Source: Flaccisagitta enflata
Taxonomy: Eukaryota > Chaetognatha > Sagittoidea > Aphragmophora
Reading direction: 5' to 3'
NCBI GenBank assembly: GCA_965153355.1
Contig: OZ231127.1
Coordinates: 4,340,001-4,404,000, forward strand
DNA: 64,000 bases
The notes under the pieces were generated by a model. The model saw only the letters and a list, made by a program, of their open reading frames with translations. It was not told where the DNA came from and searched no databases. Each line of letters begins with the position of its first letter. Positions within the stretch are counted from its first letter, which is position 1. Made by a program: the position numbers and the translations under genes. Shown piece by piece: positions 1 to 47,742 of this stretch.

Positions 1-5662
<5,662 letters not shown>

Positions 5663-6646
5663 TAGTAAAGTGGTGATGATCACCTTGGTCAGGATAAACT
5701 TTCATGTTGGATGGAAGGGCGGGAGGATTGAAGGAAAGGAAGGAAGAAAGGAAGGGAAGGAGGAAGGAAGGAAGCTTTTTATTTGTCTACCTTTTTTTGT
5801 TTTCGAAAATTTGTTTCATGATTCGTAAACCTCCCGAGGACGGGATACTTATTCGGATCTTCATGAATTTTATCATAATTTACATGATTGTTGTTCTGTT
5901 TACGTGATCGTTGTTAAGACATTTTGCTTGACTCGGTACGGTTTGTTTATCCGTGCGTTTTCCACTGTCTTGTCGTGGCCCTTCTTTACAGTTAGGGGGA
6001 GATGGATTGGAATGAGTCTGCTATTTTTCTGTGTATTCATTTTTGTCAAATTTCAGCTTGACATTTTCTATATTTTCCTTAGAACCATCATAATTGTGAG
6101 TATATTTCTCACGTATTCTAAGCCCATTTTGCCCTACTCTATTTCGCCAATTTAAGGCCCCCTGATGTGAATATGTTCTTCAAACCGTTTGCTCTTTTTA
6201 CTTTTATCCATCAAAATATTATGTCCTTTTTTTTCGTGGCGATATCCTCATTCTTGTTTGCCCGACACTCGAAAAAAAACAAACTCCAATTCCGTGATAT
6301 TTACAATGAATGCCAAGTTTTTTTCAAATCTGAATGAGTGTACTTTTTACTAGATATACCTGTTTGCGAGTGAAAGTTAGAAAATATCCTCGACATTTAC
6401 AGTATCATTCCTATCACCACTTGCGACCTATGCTCTAAATACTTTTCACGACAGGCCCAATTTATTTCAGTGAGCTGCTTGCTATTCAGAACTCCGTGAC
6501 TTACGGCGTGCAGCTACTCTCTGCAGAGAATTTTCTGAGCTGTGGAATTAGATTCAAGCGAGTTGGCCGGACGTTAATACGAGACTCGGCTCTGCTCGAG
6601 ATAACGTGGTTAACGTTGGTGATAGACACTTAATTACCTATATAGA
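5663..6646. other. SUPT16H to GKAP1 intergenic region
   Basis: About 1 kb between the SUPT16H stop and the GKAP1 start codon. It contains a short GGAA-rich tract (5720-5775) and otherwise AT-rich unique sequence. It must contain the SUPT16H 3' UTR and the GKAP1 promoter/5' UTR, but I see no TATA box and no strong AATAAA, so the transcript ends cannot be placed. Confidence 0.5.
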
Positions 6647-36980
<30,334 letters not shown>

Positions 36981-37035
36981 TGACGGATGACAGACATCGT
37001 CGATTGCGGCAAGTTTCTTCGTTTAATTCTATTTT

Positions 37036-37041
37036 AATAAA
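37036..37041 (+). terminator. Probable GKAP1 polyadenylation signal
   Basis: AATAAA 55 bp after the predicted terminal acceptor (36979), with TG-rich sequence downstream near 37083. Fits the inferred short last exon; it does not prove it. Confidence 0.5.
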
Positions 37042-37639
37042 TCGACAAATTCGCGCAAAAAAACACGTTTTGTGTCCCCTTCTCTGTTGATATTTCTGTG
37101 ATGATCCAGCAGTACCTAAAAATGCCATTCTGCTTACAATTGTTATATTGCGTTTCGCCGTTGACCTTCTCGTGATTTTCAATATAGTTGCTTTATAATT
37201 ATTATTATTACCATCGCGGTCCCATGTGATTTTCTAACATGTGTGAGGGCTGATCTGTGTATTTAGGTACATCAGTGAGGAATTCCCAAATTGTACTACT
37301 CTGTGTAGTGAAACTATTCAGTTTTCTCTTTGACTGCAAATTGATATTTGATAATTTAACGTATCGTATCGCGGGATTGAGTAGTGGTAGCGGCCTAATC
37401 ATAAATAGTTAGTATCATTTCAGATCATCATTCCACACTTAACCATTGGTTCTGGTTCTGGTGAGCCCTTGAGTTATGTTATCTGACTCTCGATCGTTTC
37501 CTCGGGATTGTTATTAGTCTTCTCCCATTGTCCGGCTTAGTTAGATTTAGTTCACAATTTGCCGTGCCCGCTGACGACCGATTCCATTCCCCGACGACCG
37601 ATTCCATTCCCCGACGACCGATTCTATCCGAGATCCAAG

Positions 37640-40464
37640 ATGGATTCGTTTGAGTCTTGTATCGTGCAGCCAATTTTGTCGCTGGATCCGGTTTACATCA
37701 CGGACGCGTCCAAGCGCGAATCGGCGCCGTTGCCTTCACTTCCGCCGAGAACCACCTTCCCGTCTTTGCCATATTACATCGAGTCCATGCAGCACGCGCT
37801 GCTCTACGAGACACTCCAGGTCCATTTCGCTGTAAAACAATATTATTATAAGTCAAGTAGTCAAGTCATGTGAGACTCACTTAAATTGTGTAGACACCCT
37901 TTCATTAGCTCAAAATGTTCATTTTTGCACCGGGAATGCTATGTAAAAGTTGTTTAGAGCTGAAATCATATCAATTTCATGTGGCATACTGTAGCAAAAT
38001 GAATATTACGGGTGAGAGTAAGGGTATCTATGCCTTTTAAAGACTCATATATGTTTAGAATACGTAGACATCCCCGAAATGTTCCTCCAGACGATCGGGT
38101 CCGATTACGACGAAAGAGACTCGCACGTCGCCATTCGATTAGAAGTTAATGGCTACCAACGAGGACGGTCAGCAGGTGTGGAAGTGGCATATGGCTCATA
38201 GATAGATCAGGTGTGCGTGCTAGATTGCAACATCATGGTTGAGTCGGTGAATGACATTTCTTTAGCGTATTTTCCTATAGCTTGATGATAGATCAGGGAT
38301 GCATGCTGGTTTCAACATCACATCTGAGTCGGTGAATGACATTTCTTTAGTTTATTTTCATATGGCTCGTTGATGGATCAGGCGTGCATGCTGGATTGAG
38401 GCGGTGAATGACACTTCTTTAGCTTAATCTCATATAGCTCATAGATAGATTGCAACATCATGGTTGAGTCGGTGAATGACATTTCTTTAGCTTATTTTCA
38501 TATAGCTCGATGATAGATCAGGCGTGCGTGCTGGTTTCAACATCACAGCTGAGTTGGTGAATGACATTTTTTTAGCTTATTTTCATATGACTCAACGATA
38601 GATCAGGAGTTCATGTTAGATTGCAACACCACGGTCGAGTCAGTGAATGACATTTCTTTTGCTTATTTTTATATGAGTTGATAGGTCAGGAGTGTGTGTT
38701 GGATTCCAACACCACGGTTGATTTGGTGAATGACATTTCTTTAGTTTATTTTCATATGACTCGTTGATAGGTCAGAAGTGCGAGTTGGATTCCAACACCA
38801 CGGTTGAGTCAGTGAATGACATTTCTTTAGCTTATTTTCATATGGCTTGTTGATAGATCAGGCGTGCGTGCTGGATTGCGAGATTACGGTTGAAGCGGTG
38901 AAAGCCATCAAATTGCCCAAAGGCAAAAAAGCCGAGTACTTTATTCAAGATTCGACGATGGGAGTGATTCGTGTCGAAGAAGCCGACCAACCCATCTTGG
39001 CATTTATCGCCGATAAAAACAGGAGAAAGTGAGGAGAAATATAGTTTTCCATGAATTGATTCGGTCGTTATCGGGACGCGTGTGGCGACTGAAACGGGGG
39101 TACTGCCACCACTGCCATGGCAGTTCCCTTATTGTTAGGACCAGGCCTGTATATTGTTCCGTATTCCCCCCCCCGGTGGGGGGGGGGAAAATAATCAAAG
39201 GGTTTGGAGAAAGGGAAGGAAAAGGAAGGAGGAAAAAAGAGAAAAAAAAGAAAACTTGGGGAAAATATAACTTTTGGCAGTAAAAAATCATAAAACATGA
39301 TAAATTAAACACAATTTAACACTATTTAAACCTTAAACACCTAGTTTTAGTGGTTTATGGGGAAGAACAACATTGATTTGGTAACGTGACGTGATGCGTC
39401 GCGGGGAAGAAAATCAAAGGCAGGGGGGGAAAATAATCAAAGGTTATGGAATTATATACACCCCTGGTTAGGACACCAAAGTTAGCGGAATATCTTCAAA
39501 AGAAAAAAAAATAGGAAGTAGAAAAAAAATAGAAAAAAATAAAGAAATAAGGCCAAGTAGGCCAACGATGCGTCCTCTATGAATGAATTTTTTTTATGAA
39601 TGAATATCATGATTTATGAATGAATATCATTTGCCAATGAAAAAATGATTTAGTGAATGAACTACTTGATGTATGCTTCGTTTTTTGGGTTAGAACCACT
39701 TTTCTCATAAAAAAATGTTGATTTTTTAATGTTTGATATTTTAATGAATGCGCTATAGACAAACCGACCAACCAACCAATGTATCCAACGACAGACACAG
39801 CCTATTATAGAGATGCGAGGACGCATCTAAACAGGGAGAGAGAAAGTGAAACCAAGTTGTTTATTATAACATTATAGCTTAATAATTTCTATATTTTATA
39901 GTTATAGGACTAAAAAACTAGTTAGTTTCTATTGGGACACCAAATTTGTTAGACAAAGATTGGTGAGTGGCAGTACTCCCTACGCCTCTTGGCTGAAAGG
40001 TTGTTCTTTAATGAGATGACAGGATATTGACATCTGAATGAGCGAGTGTTTCAAATTTCAAAAAAAAATAAATCTTTTCCGTTAAAACGTTTACTGCTGA
40101 CATGAGAGCATAACTGATCGTATTACTGAAGAAATATTGTTGTTGGTTCTCTTGTGCGTTCTAACTTGAGTAGGGACAAATTCTAGGCCAACTGTTACAA
40201 AAACAAGGCCATGTTACATTTGACCAAAATGTGTGCCTCGCTGATTAATGATTACGAACAAGTGAATCAACGTTTTGAATGAATGAATGAACGAACAATT
40301 GAACGAAATATATGTCAGGAATGAAGAAAGACGTCGGATTTAGCTGTTTTGCGCTGTTACCGACCGATAGACCGACGGACGGACGGATATTTGCATCATC
40401 AACCGACCGGCTGATTGACCAACGGACGGGAACCAGCTCCCATTGTACGATGAAAATTTCATTT

Positions 40465-40531
<67 letters not shown>

Positions 40532-40564
40532 CTCTTTCTTTCTTTCTCTCTTTCTTTCTCTCTT

Positions 40565-40623
<59 letters not shown>

Positions 40624-40652
40624 CTCTCTTTCTTTCTTTGTCTCTTTTTCTT

Positions 40653-40725
<73 letters not shown>

Positions 40726-40812
40726 TCTTTTTAGACGCTCGACGCTCGAGTTAAAACGTTCGCTAAGTCGATGTCATCATTTTAGGTTCTGACATTGGGC
40801 TGATGCAATTTT

Positions 40813-40906
<94 letters not shown>

Positions 40907-42579
40907 CTGTCTGAGCGAGAGAGAGACAGAGAGAGTTTGTCTGTCTGAGCGAGAGAGAGAGAGAGAGAGTTTGTCTGTCTGAGCGAGAGAGAGAGAGAGA
41001 GAGAGTTTGTCTGTCTGAGCGAGAGAGAGAGTTTGTCTGTCTGAGCTTATCAGTTTTAGTAAGAATGTCATTTACGAGCTAAGCCGCATGTGGACGGATC
41101 GTTGTACCCCCGGGGTACTTGTTTTCTTTCTCCCAATCAGACATCGTCACAGTCCTTACTACGACCTTCGCATCGAGATCGCTCATCACGTTCCCGCCCT
41201 CTCCAACGCCTTCAACGTCACATTCCAGAGCTTCTCGAACCTCGTCCCAACGCGGCGTCTCTACGACGCCCTCTACCGCGTCCACGAGACGCCCTTCCGC
41301 GACTGCATCGTCAAGCCGACTCCGGAGATCTTCCGCGATTCCGACGACGATATCGACGTCACTTCCGGTCGTTGCAAGTCGGTCGTCGACGCCGAGAATC
41401 TCGTCACTTCCTTCGACCTCAACGAATCCCAAAGACGCGCCATCGCGACGGCGGCTTCCATGGTTCTCGACGAATCTGGGCGCGTTGGAGTGCCTCCTGT
41501 TTACTCAATACCACCGGAAATGACGCTCATTCAAGGTGCTTGGGATGTGTTATGATTAGAAGGGGACTGTGCGAATCAGTCTTAATAAACATTAAGATCT
41601 ATTCTATGATGCGTTTCCATCAACCTTATCTTTCATTCATTCAATACATTCTTTTATATCTTCAAAAACAATTTTCGTTTATTCATAAACCACAGTCATT
41701 CATTTTGTAAAACGTTCATTCAAATAAGAAGTTTATTTACAAACATGTATTCTCCGTCGTCCTTTTTATTGTGCTAGTCTCATCCTTTTTTTTTCCCACC
41801 GCAGGTCCTCCCGGTACCGGCAAGACTCACACTGTGGCGGCGTTGATCGAGCAGTTGGTGATGCACAGCGCAACTGTTCGATTCGGCCCCATCCTCGTTT
41901 GCGCTCCCTCCAACACCGCCGTCGACCAAATCCTGCGCCGCATCGACGAAACGCCGTCTCTGGAACCTCTGCGCGACTTCACGCACCGCGTCGGCACAAG
42001 GTGAGGGAGTGTGGAGTGAGGAGCTTGTGCGCGGGATATGGGAGGCCGGAGGGGGTGGGGCATGGGGTGCATGTCGTACAGCGTGGAGCGCAGGTTTGTA
42101 TAATTTCTACACATAGTTTCTAATATAAAGCAAATCCTATGAACGACTTATTTGTATAAAACTGTTGGATACGTCATTGAGCAAATACTCTTTTTGAAAA
42201 TGACTTTTCTTCGCGATAGGATCTAACAGATCCGACGGGCTATTTCTTTAGAACTCAGTACGATGCGCATCTCTTTGCAGGTTTGGCACAAGCAAGAACG
42301 TTCGTCATTACCACGTAGGCGATGGTGATATGAACGAGGTCCAGGCCAAGTTGAAGGACGCGATGTTGATTTTTACCACCCTCAACTCGGCGGGCAGCAA
42401 CACACTCAAACAATTACCGCGCCCGTCCTGCCTTATCGTGGATGAAGTGAGTTTTGGCAGATAGAATTCGTTAGATGGAGCTTGATTGGTGTTTTACTTA
42501 CTTTTTTTCTGCCCTGTTGACACACACACTGAAAGACTGACTGATGGACTCTCTCTCTGTATCTCTCTGTATCTCTCTG

Positions 42580-42649
<70 letters not shown>

Positions 42650-42717
42650 ACTCACTCACTCACTCACTCACTCACTCACTCACACACTCACACTCACACT
42701 TACACACACACAGACAT

Positions 42718-42760
<43 letters not shown>

Positions 42761-45394
42761 CGCACACACGCACACACACACATACTCGTACCAACTCTAC
42801 CACCACGGTAAGACGGACCAATCGACAGATAAAGCTTCTTATACTAGAGTCGCGTGTCCGCAACCAGAAACCCAACGTGAATGGCAGTTTTTAGATGCGT
42901 CCACGCATCTCTATAAGAGGCTTTGTCGGTCCATTCGTTGGTCTGTCCGTCCGTGGACATGAGTCATGTATGGTGAAAACTCAAGGAAATCACACAAAAT
43001 GTTAGATTATTGCACTATTCCATAAGGTTGGTGTAATATTGCATCATTCTTAACAAGCTAAGCAGCGTGTTGACGCATCGTTGTACCCCCGGGGTACTTA
43101 TTAACTTTCCAGGCTGGACAATCGACGGATCTCGAATTTCTGATCCCGATTATCAAATATCGCATCGCCAAAGTGGTGGTGGTTGGCGACCCGCTCCAGC
43201 TTCCGCCCACCGTCTTGTCCTTGGAAGCCGAGAGACACGGCTTCCGACGGTCCTTCATGGAGAGATGCCACGAGGAATTGCGCAAAACTTCTCAACTGCG
43301 CAAGATGCTGAGACTCAACATTCAGTTCCGGATGAGGCCGGAAATCTGCCATTTTCCGTGTCGGCATTTCTACGACGGCGGAGTCGCGACGCACAGAAAC
43401 GTCCTCACGAGAACCAAACTGCCTCTCAGAGAATATCTCGTCATGGATCTCAAGTGAGTTCACGAGTAGCACGTAGTACTCTATTGAGTAAGGACTAAGG
43501 ACAAACTGAGTAAGGACACAAGGCTGAAATTTTAACTAAAATTTGAGGACATTTTACTAAAATTTGAGGACATTTTAAGAACAACGGCTAGCTTCAAATT
43601 AAAGAAGAAAATTATGTTTTGTATTCCAAATTTCATTCATTGCTGTGAAAATTGTTTAAAAAACATAATTTCAAAATCGAAAATAGTAATTATTTTTATA
43701 CTTATACATTATTTAAACAAATACAAGGTAATCATTGCAACATTCTTTATTTTTTTATCAATTTTTCCTAATAATAATTATTATTATTTTTATTTCATTA
43801 ACAATGTAGAACTACAAAAAAAATATCAAGGACAAATTAAGATCATTTAAGCCTTGAATCTGCAAAAGTTTCAGCCTCAGAAAAGTGTTACTGGTCCTTA
43901 GAAACTGAAAAGGGTGTAGTCGAGGATAAGAGGGATGACGTTGCCTTTTTGTTCGTTTTCTGCGCAGTTTGACGTTCTTCACCTCAGCGCTGTGTTGCTT
44001 TATTGGGACTTTTTGGCCTTTTGTTGAGAGACTGCGACAGACGGACAGACAGTGAGAGAGCTCGACAGTTAGCGAGTGTGCGAGACAGATCAGAGAGATA
44101 CACAGACATAGATGAACGGACAGCGCGAGACAGCCAGAGAGACAGAATGATGGACAGAGACACTGATTGACTTCAAATAACATGCAGATGGACAAAAAGA
44201 GGCGGATGAATATGCAGACAGAAAGATAGACAGAGAGAGATAGAAGGACGTATGGACAGGAAGAGAGACAGGTGGACAGACCGAGAAAGACAAATGATCA
44301 GATTTGCGTATTTAAAAACTGCTTTACTTCTGCCTTCTCTCAGGAACACGTTTGAGGAAAGCGGGGGCACATCTCGGTCCAACCTGAAGGAAGCCAACTT
44401 CATCATAACACTCTTACAAGCTATCGTAGAGACTCTGACGAGTGAACTTTCAACGGCGACGGCTGAGGGGGAGGAGGAGGAGGAGAAGCTGCCGAGTATC
44501 GGCGTCATCACTCCTTATCTGTCACAGATGTCACAGATCAATCGCCTTCTTAGCGGCGTCCGTGTCAACGTGGCGAAGAAAAGGCCACAGACGAAACCTG
44601 CCACGAAATTGACGGAGAGTGGTGAGTCGCGTCGATGTGGTGATGCGCCGCCGCGGAGTCAAGTCGACGATGGGGTGGTTGGCGATGGAAACGCACTATC
44701 TGTGGGTGGACGTGAGGATCTCAACAACAACGACAATCGCGCCAACAGAAACTTCAGCGGAACGGAGAAACTTGAAGAAGATGACTTAACAGACAAATTT
44801 GAACGACTGCGCCTTCTCGCCGCCTCCTCGCCGCTGGCCGAGGCCGTCACCGAATCTGTCAACGTTGCCAAATCCATCCCCAACGCCGTCACCGAATCTG
44901 TCTCCAACGCCGTCACCGAATCTGTCTCCAACGCCGTCACCAGCCCAGTCAAGATGCGTTTCCTTTCGGATCTCGTCGACGTCCGCACGATCGACTCTTT
45001 TCAAGGCGACGAGAGAGACGTGATCATCTTCAGCTGCGTGCGCGCCGCCGAAGCCGGATCGACTTCCGGTCGCACGCGAGGCGGCGTCGGCTTCGTCGGC
45101 GACCGGCATCGCATGAACGTGGCGTTGACGCGCGCCAGAGAAGCGCTTTACGTCGTCGGAGACTTGGAAACGCTCGCGGAAAACGCCGACTGGATGGCGC
45201 TCATAGCCGCGGCCATTGCGAAGAAGGCTTATGTGAGAGTGTGCGCGAATCAGGGCGGAAGAGGAGGAGGAGAAGGTGATGATTTTGCCGCGCTATCCGG
45301 CGCAAATGATGTTTACGGGGCGTTGCAGGGCGCTAATGATTGGAGATTGGAGATTAGCGTCAACGAATTAGTGGGAATCATCAGCGCGCGGTGA
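37640..45394 (+). CDS. SETX: Sen1/senataxin-like SF1B helicase (complete, 861 aa)
   Basis: Upf1-like helicase expected to unwind RNA-DNA or nucleic acid duplexes in the nucleus. Exons: 37640-37819, 38091-38175, 38857-39028, 41141-41535, 41805-42000, 42281-42446, 43113-43453, 44344-45394; phases agree and the sum is 862 codons with stop. Motifs: [15 protein letters not shown] (about 237), GPPGTGKT (278-285), [16 protein letters not shown] (396-401), [11 protein letters not shown] (422), QFRMRPEI (469), [19 protein letters not shown] (727), [12 protein letters not shown] (767). The context around [16 protein letters not shown] and YLVMDLK resembles senataxin more than UPF1, IGHMBP2 or ZGRF1. 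The long N-terminal region of senataxin is absent. An unusual insert of about 130 residues lies between motifs IV and V. The exon 3 acceptor is uncertain: 38857 fits the phase of exon 2, 38862 fits consensus better. The symbol denotes family, not proven orthology. Confidence 0.88.
38190..38856 (+). repeat. Tandem array made of the helicase exon 3 acceptor and exon start
   Basis: Roughly eight units of 80-90 bp, each CATATGGCTC, TTGATAGATCAG, GCGTGCGTGCTGGATTGC, AACATCACGGTTGAGTCGG, TGAATGACATTTCTTTAG. The following real exon reads GCGTGCGTGCTGGATTGCGA, GATTACGGTTGAAGCGG, TGAAAGCCAT, clearly the parent or a sister of the unit. So the array multiplies pyrimidine tract, AG and about 45 exon bases; later divergence made the exon-like parts non-coding. 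Confidence 0.85.
39142..39466. mobile_element. hAT-type MITE with 8-bp target duplication
   Basis: Left CAGGCCTGTATATTGTTCC, right GGAATTATATACACCCCTG. Exactly flanked by GTTAGGAC on both sides (39134-39141 and 39467-39474), the 8-bp duplication typical of hAT transposons. Interior has a C-run/G-run hairpin and no transposase frame. Confidence 0.88.
39546..39831 (-). mobile_element. Barcoded hairpin element, AGATGCGTCC barcode
   Basis: AATAAGGCCAAGTAGGCCAA, distal barcode GATGCGTCCTC (39567-39577), ATGAATGAAT-rich body, ACCGACCAACCAACC run, CTATTATAG and hairpin AGATGCGAGGACGCATCT (39810-39827), then AAA. About 85% alike by eye to the copies at 51813 and 52688. Confidence 0.88.
40455..41045. 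repeat. CTTT, CT and GA microsatellites in helicase intron 3
   Basis: (CTTT)n at 40463-40530, (CT)n to 40720, then (GA)n from 40815 with interspersed GAGAGTTTGTCTGTCTGAGC units up to 41045. CT and GA tracts facing each other could pair. Confidence 0.93.
41079..41123 (+). mobile_element. Distal end of a barcoded hairpin element, next to the exon 4 acceptor
   Basis: GAGCTAAGCCGCATGTGGAC, GGATCGTTGTACCCC and CGGGGTACTTGTT match the end of the complete element at 42888-43101. No matching 5' hairpin was found in this intron. The end lies 17 bp before the helicase exon 4 acceptor. Confidence 0.55.
42545..42785. repeat. (CT)n, (ACTC)n and (CA)n microsatellites in helicase intron 6
   Basis: CTCTCTGTAT and (CT)n to 42645, then ACTC repeats, then (CA)n to 42783. 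A degenerate minus-strand barcoded element (CGGACCAATCGACAG, AGAGTCGCGTGTCCGCAACC) follows at about 42785-42870. Confidence 0.9.
42888..43101 (+). mobile_element. Barcoded hairpin element filling the end of helicase intron 6
   Basis: TTTTT, hairpin AGATGCGTCCACGCATCT (42893-42910), CTATAAGAGGCTTTGTCGG. Far end: GACGCATC (43072-43079), complementary to the hairpin GATGCGTC, then GTTGTACCCCCGGGGTACTTATT. The next exon begins 11 bp further on, so the element abuts the splice acceptor. Confidence 0.8.
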
Positions 45395-46142
45395 TGGGTT
45401 TTGCGTTAGCAGGCTGTCTTCTCTCATAAAAGGGCCATGAGAGGAAGAACTTAACTGGGTGTCCTCTTTCTCCATTGTAGAAAGAGTTTCATTAACGTGC
45501 CTTCCTGTATTTGGCTTCCACGGAACGCACCGAGTTTGTTCCCACACTGTTTTATCTTTAGTATTCTGCTCACCCGGAGTCACTCTATCTCCATCTATCA
45601 ACCTTTGCATTTTGATAACGGTCGAATCACGGTTTTCTCGTTTGACGCACCCATTGAACGGTGCAACATATTGTCGTTTGATTTCTAGTTGCTGCCCAAA
45701 ATTAAAGAGAATCATTACATTTGAAAACAATTAACAACAATCTTGAAAATCAAAAACTATGAAAATCATAACTCTTTTCAGCTTGGTCCGTGCGTTTTAA
45801 GCACAAGATCAAAGACCGTCTTTCCCTACGCTGCAAACAAGGGGGATATCGGCTTCCGTTTCGGGTCTCCCGTTCCGGTTGCCATTAGGAAAATAAACTT
45901 ATTCCACTTAGGCTCGTTTTCACTTCTACCGTGTTCAGATCATACTCAATCTAACGCATACCGTATCCATGTTACTTTTTCTTTCGAACTCGAAGATCAA
46001 TAACCGTGACTAGTCTAAATATCTATTCTTTTATTTTTTGCGCAACTCGACACATACTGACACTCCTACACTCTTGAACGTAAGAGTGACATTTCCATTA
46101 ATGTGTTCTCTGGTTCATAAATGGATGGAGGTTTCTCTTGAG
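45395..46142. other. 3' flank of the helicase gene
   Basis: AT-rich, no reading frame of note. AATAAA at 45892-45897 is the first polyadenylation-signal candidate, about 500 bp after the stop codon. Confidence 0.5.
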
Positions 46143-46331
46143 TTAACATAATAACATGTACAACTTTATGCAAATTAGTATAATCTTTTTTCTTCGTCCA
46201 CGTTTTTTAATCGTAACTTTACAATCGAAATGGTACATTGGAAGGAAAAGCAAATGCAGATGAGATTGTTCATAATGATTACTATCTTCATCATCCATTC
46301 TCATTTTGAAGACAATTTCTCGAGTGGGTTC
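46143..46331 (-). CDS. Candidate terminal exon on the minus strand, unknown protein
   Basis: Read on the minus strand, TTTTCTCTACAG is followed by an open frame EPTREIVFKMRMDDEDSNH ending in a basic KKRGRRKK stretch and a stop. The acceptor and phase match the upstream candidate exon at 47036-47187. I do not recognise the protein. Confidence 0.3.
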   Translation of the reverse strand, partial: EPTREIVFKMRMDDEDSNHYEQSHLHLLFLPMYHFDCKVTIKKRGRRKKIILICIKLYMLLC

Positions 46332-46635
46332 CTGTAGAGAAAACAAAGAAACTAACTATTTTACGATTTATGACAGACCCTAATCACAGGGGCGATAATA
46401 AAATAAATAGCAGCGCGCACGAGAGAGAGAGAGAGAGACAGACAAACACACAAACAGAGACAGACAGACAGACAGACATAGAGGGAGAGCGAGAGACCAG
46501 AGAAAGACCAAGACCGACCGACGGGCTGTCAATGCGTGATGTAGAGTCGCAAAAGCGAAGATAAAGATTTGTTGCGATTGTATCTAAAAATGAATTTGGT
46601 TAACATTTATTGTTACTAATTCACCTGATGAGATA

Positions 46636-46812
46636 CAGTTGAACCCCGCTCTAACGGATTTCAGGGGACCAACAGTTTTCTTCTGTTATAGGCGGACTTC
46701 TGTTATTGCAAACAAAGGAAATGAAAAAAATTACCTTGAAGGGACTATGAATTTGTGTCTGTTATAGGCGGAATTCCGTTGGTGGCGGGTCCATTAGAGC
46801 GGGGTTCAACTG
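46636..46812. mobile_element. 177-bp TA-flanked MITE, CAGTTGAACCCCGCTC termini
   Basis: Left CAGTTGAACCCCGCTCTAAC, right TTAGAGCGGGGTTCAACTG, near-perfect inverted repeats with TA on both sides. Internal TCTGTTATAGGCGGA occurs twice. A second copy of exactly 177 bp lies at 59287-59463. Termini are of the pogo/Tigger-like type within Tc1/mariner. Confidence 0.92.
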
Positions 46813-47035
46813 TATGCCGTGTAACTGGACAGATTCACAACCAAGCTGACACGTCTTTCCTTTGTCTGCTCATCTTCTACCAAAACTTCTTTTAAAGATT
46901 CCGACAAACGATTCCAACATTTTTCTAAGAAGAGAGAGCGAGAGCCAGAGCGAGAGCGAGCAGAAATATGAACCGACATAGCCCTTTTGAGCTCACATCA
47001 CTTGCATTGTTGATAGACCTAGTAATTGAATATAC

Positions 47036-47187
47036 AAAATTTTGATCGATGAACCTGGTCAGCGTGGTGGCCGTAAGGCCATTCCTGTCCGAATCGAAGC
47101 CCTTTTTGTGGAAAAAGTCGGCAACGTGTGCAGATGTCAATGTCGTCTCATCTTCGGAGGAAAGAGGAAATTCATCATTGGCTCCCA
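47036..47187 (-). CDS. Candidate internal exon on the minus strand, unknown protein
   Basis: After CTCCTATTAG the minus strand reads GANDEFPLSSEDETTLTSAH, then VADFFHKKGFDSDRNGLTAT and TLTRFIDQNF before a weak GTATAT donor. GC-richer than its surroundings, like the true exons here. FDSDRNGLTATTL resembles an EF-hand loop that is one residue short, but this is not enough for a call. Both exons could equally be chance frames. Confidence 0.3.
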
Positions 47188-47306
47188 CTAATAGGAGGGA
47201 AATAAGGTTATCATGATTTCTAAAGTTGTAAGTTTGTGAATTCTCAAATTTGCCTGAAAAAGTTTCCATCCTTGTCATCCAATGAGACTGTTTCTCAGGC
47301 TTCTCG

Positions 47307-47742
47307 TTTTTAGGTGCGCATAGCACCTCTATAACAAGCTCTGTCTGTTGGTTGGTTGGTTGGTCAGGCGGTCGTCAAGCTCGAGTTGAAAATCTCGAAA
47401 AGAAGCAAAAATCACTGAAAATGACTCAGAAATATGCTAGGATGATTCTGTCCGTTCATCCGTCGGTCACGCTCGAATGAAAAATCGCTGAAAATGTCTG
47501 ATATCAATTGAAAACTCGTTTTGTTCATCATCGATGATACTGATAGAGCACATGATAGGTCTGATAGAGCTCGTGATAGGTCTGATAGAGCTCGGGATAG
47601 GCCTGATAGAGCTCGGGATAGGCCTGATAGAGCTCGGGATAGGTCTGATAGAGCTAGGGATAGGTCTGATGGAGTTAGGGATAGGTCGTAAGAATTAATA
47701 ACGCCCGGCGCAACGTCTTGGCCCGTGTATCCGGCCTTGTTT
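47307..47742 (+). mobile_element. Barcoded hairpin element with an internal GATAGAGCTCGG array
   Basis: TTTTT, hairpin AGGTGCGCATAGCACCT (47312-47328), CTATAACAAGCTCTGTCTG, GTTGGTTGG run. From 47540 to 47690 there are about seven units of 21 bp (CTGATAGAGCTCGGGATAGGC type, split). The end is CCCGTGTATCCGGCCTTGTT, preceded by GGCGCAACG, which partly matches the hairpin arm. Confidence 0.65.

Noticed and set aside
41090-41710. 206-codon alternative + frame over helicase exon 4
   Set aside because: Shadow of the true frame, which carries [12 protein letters not shown] and joins the Walker A exon in phase.
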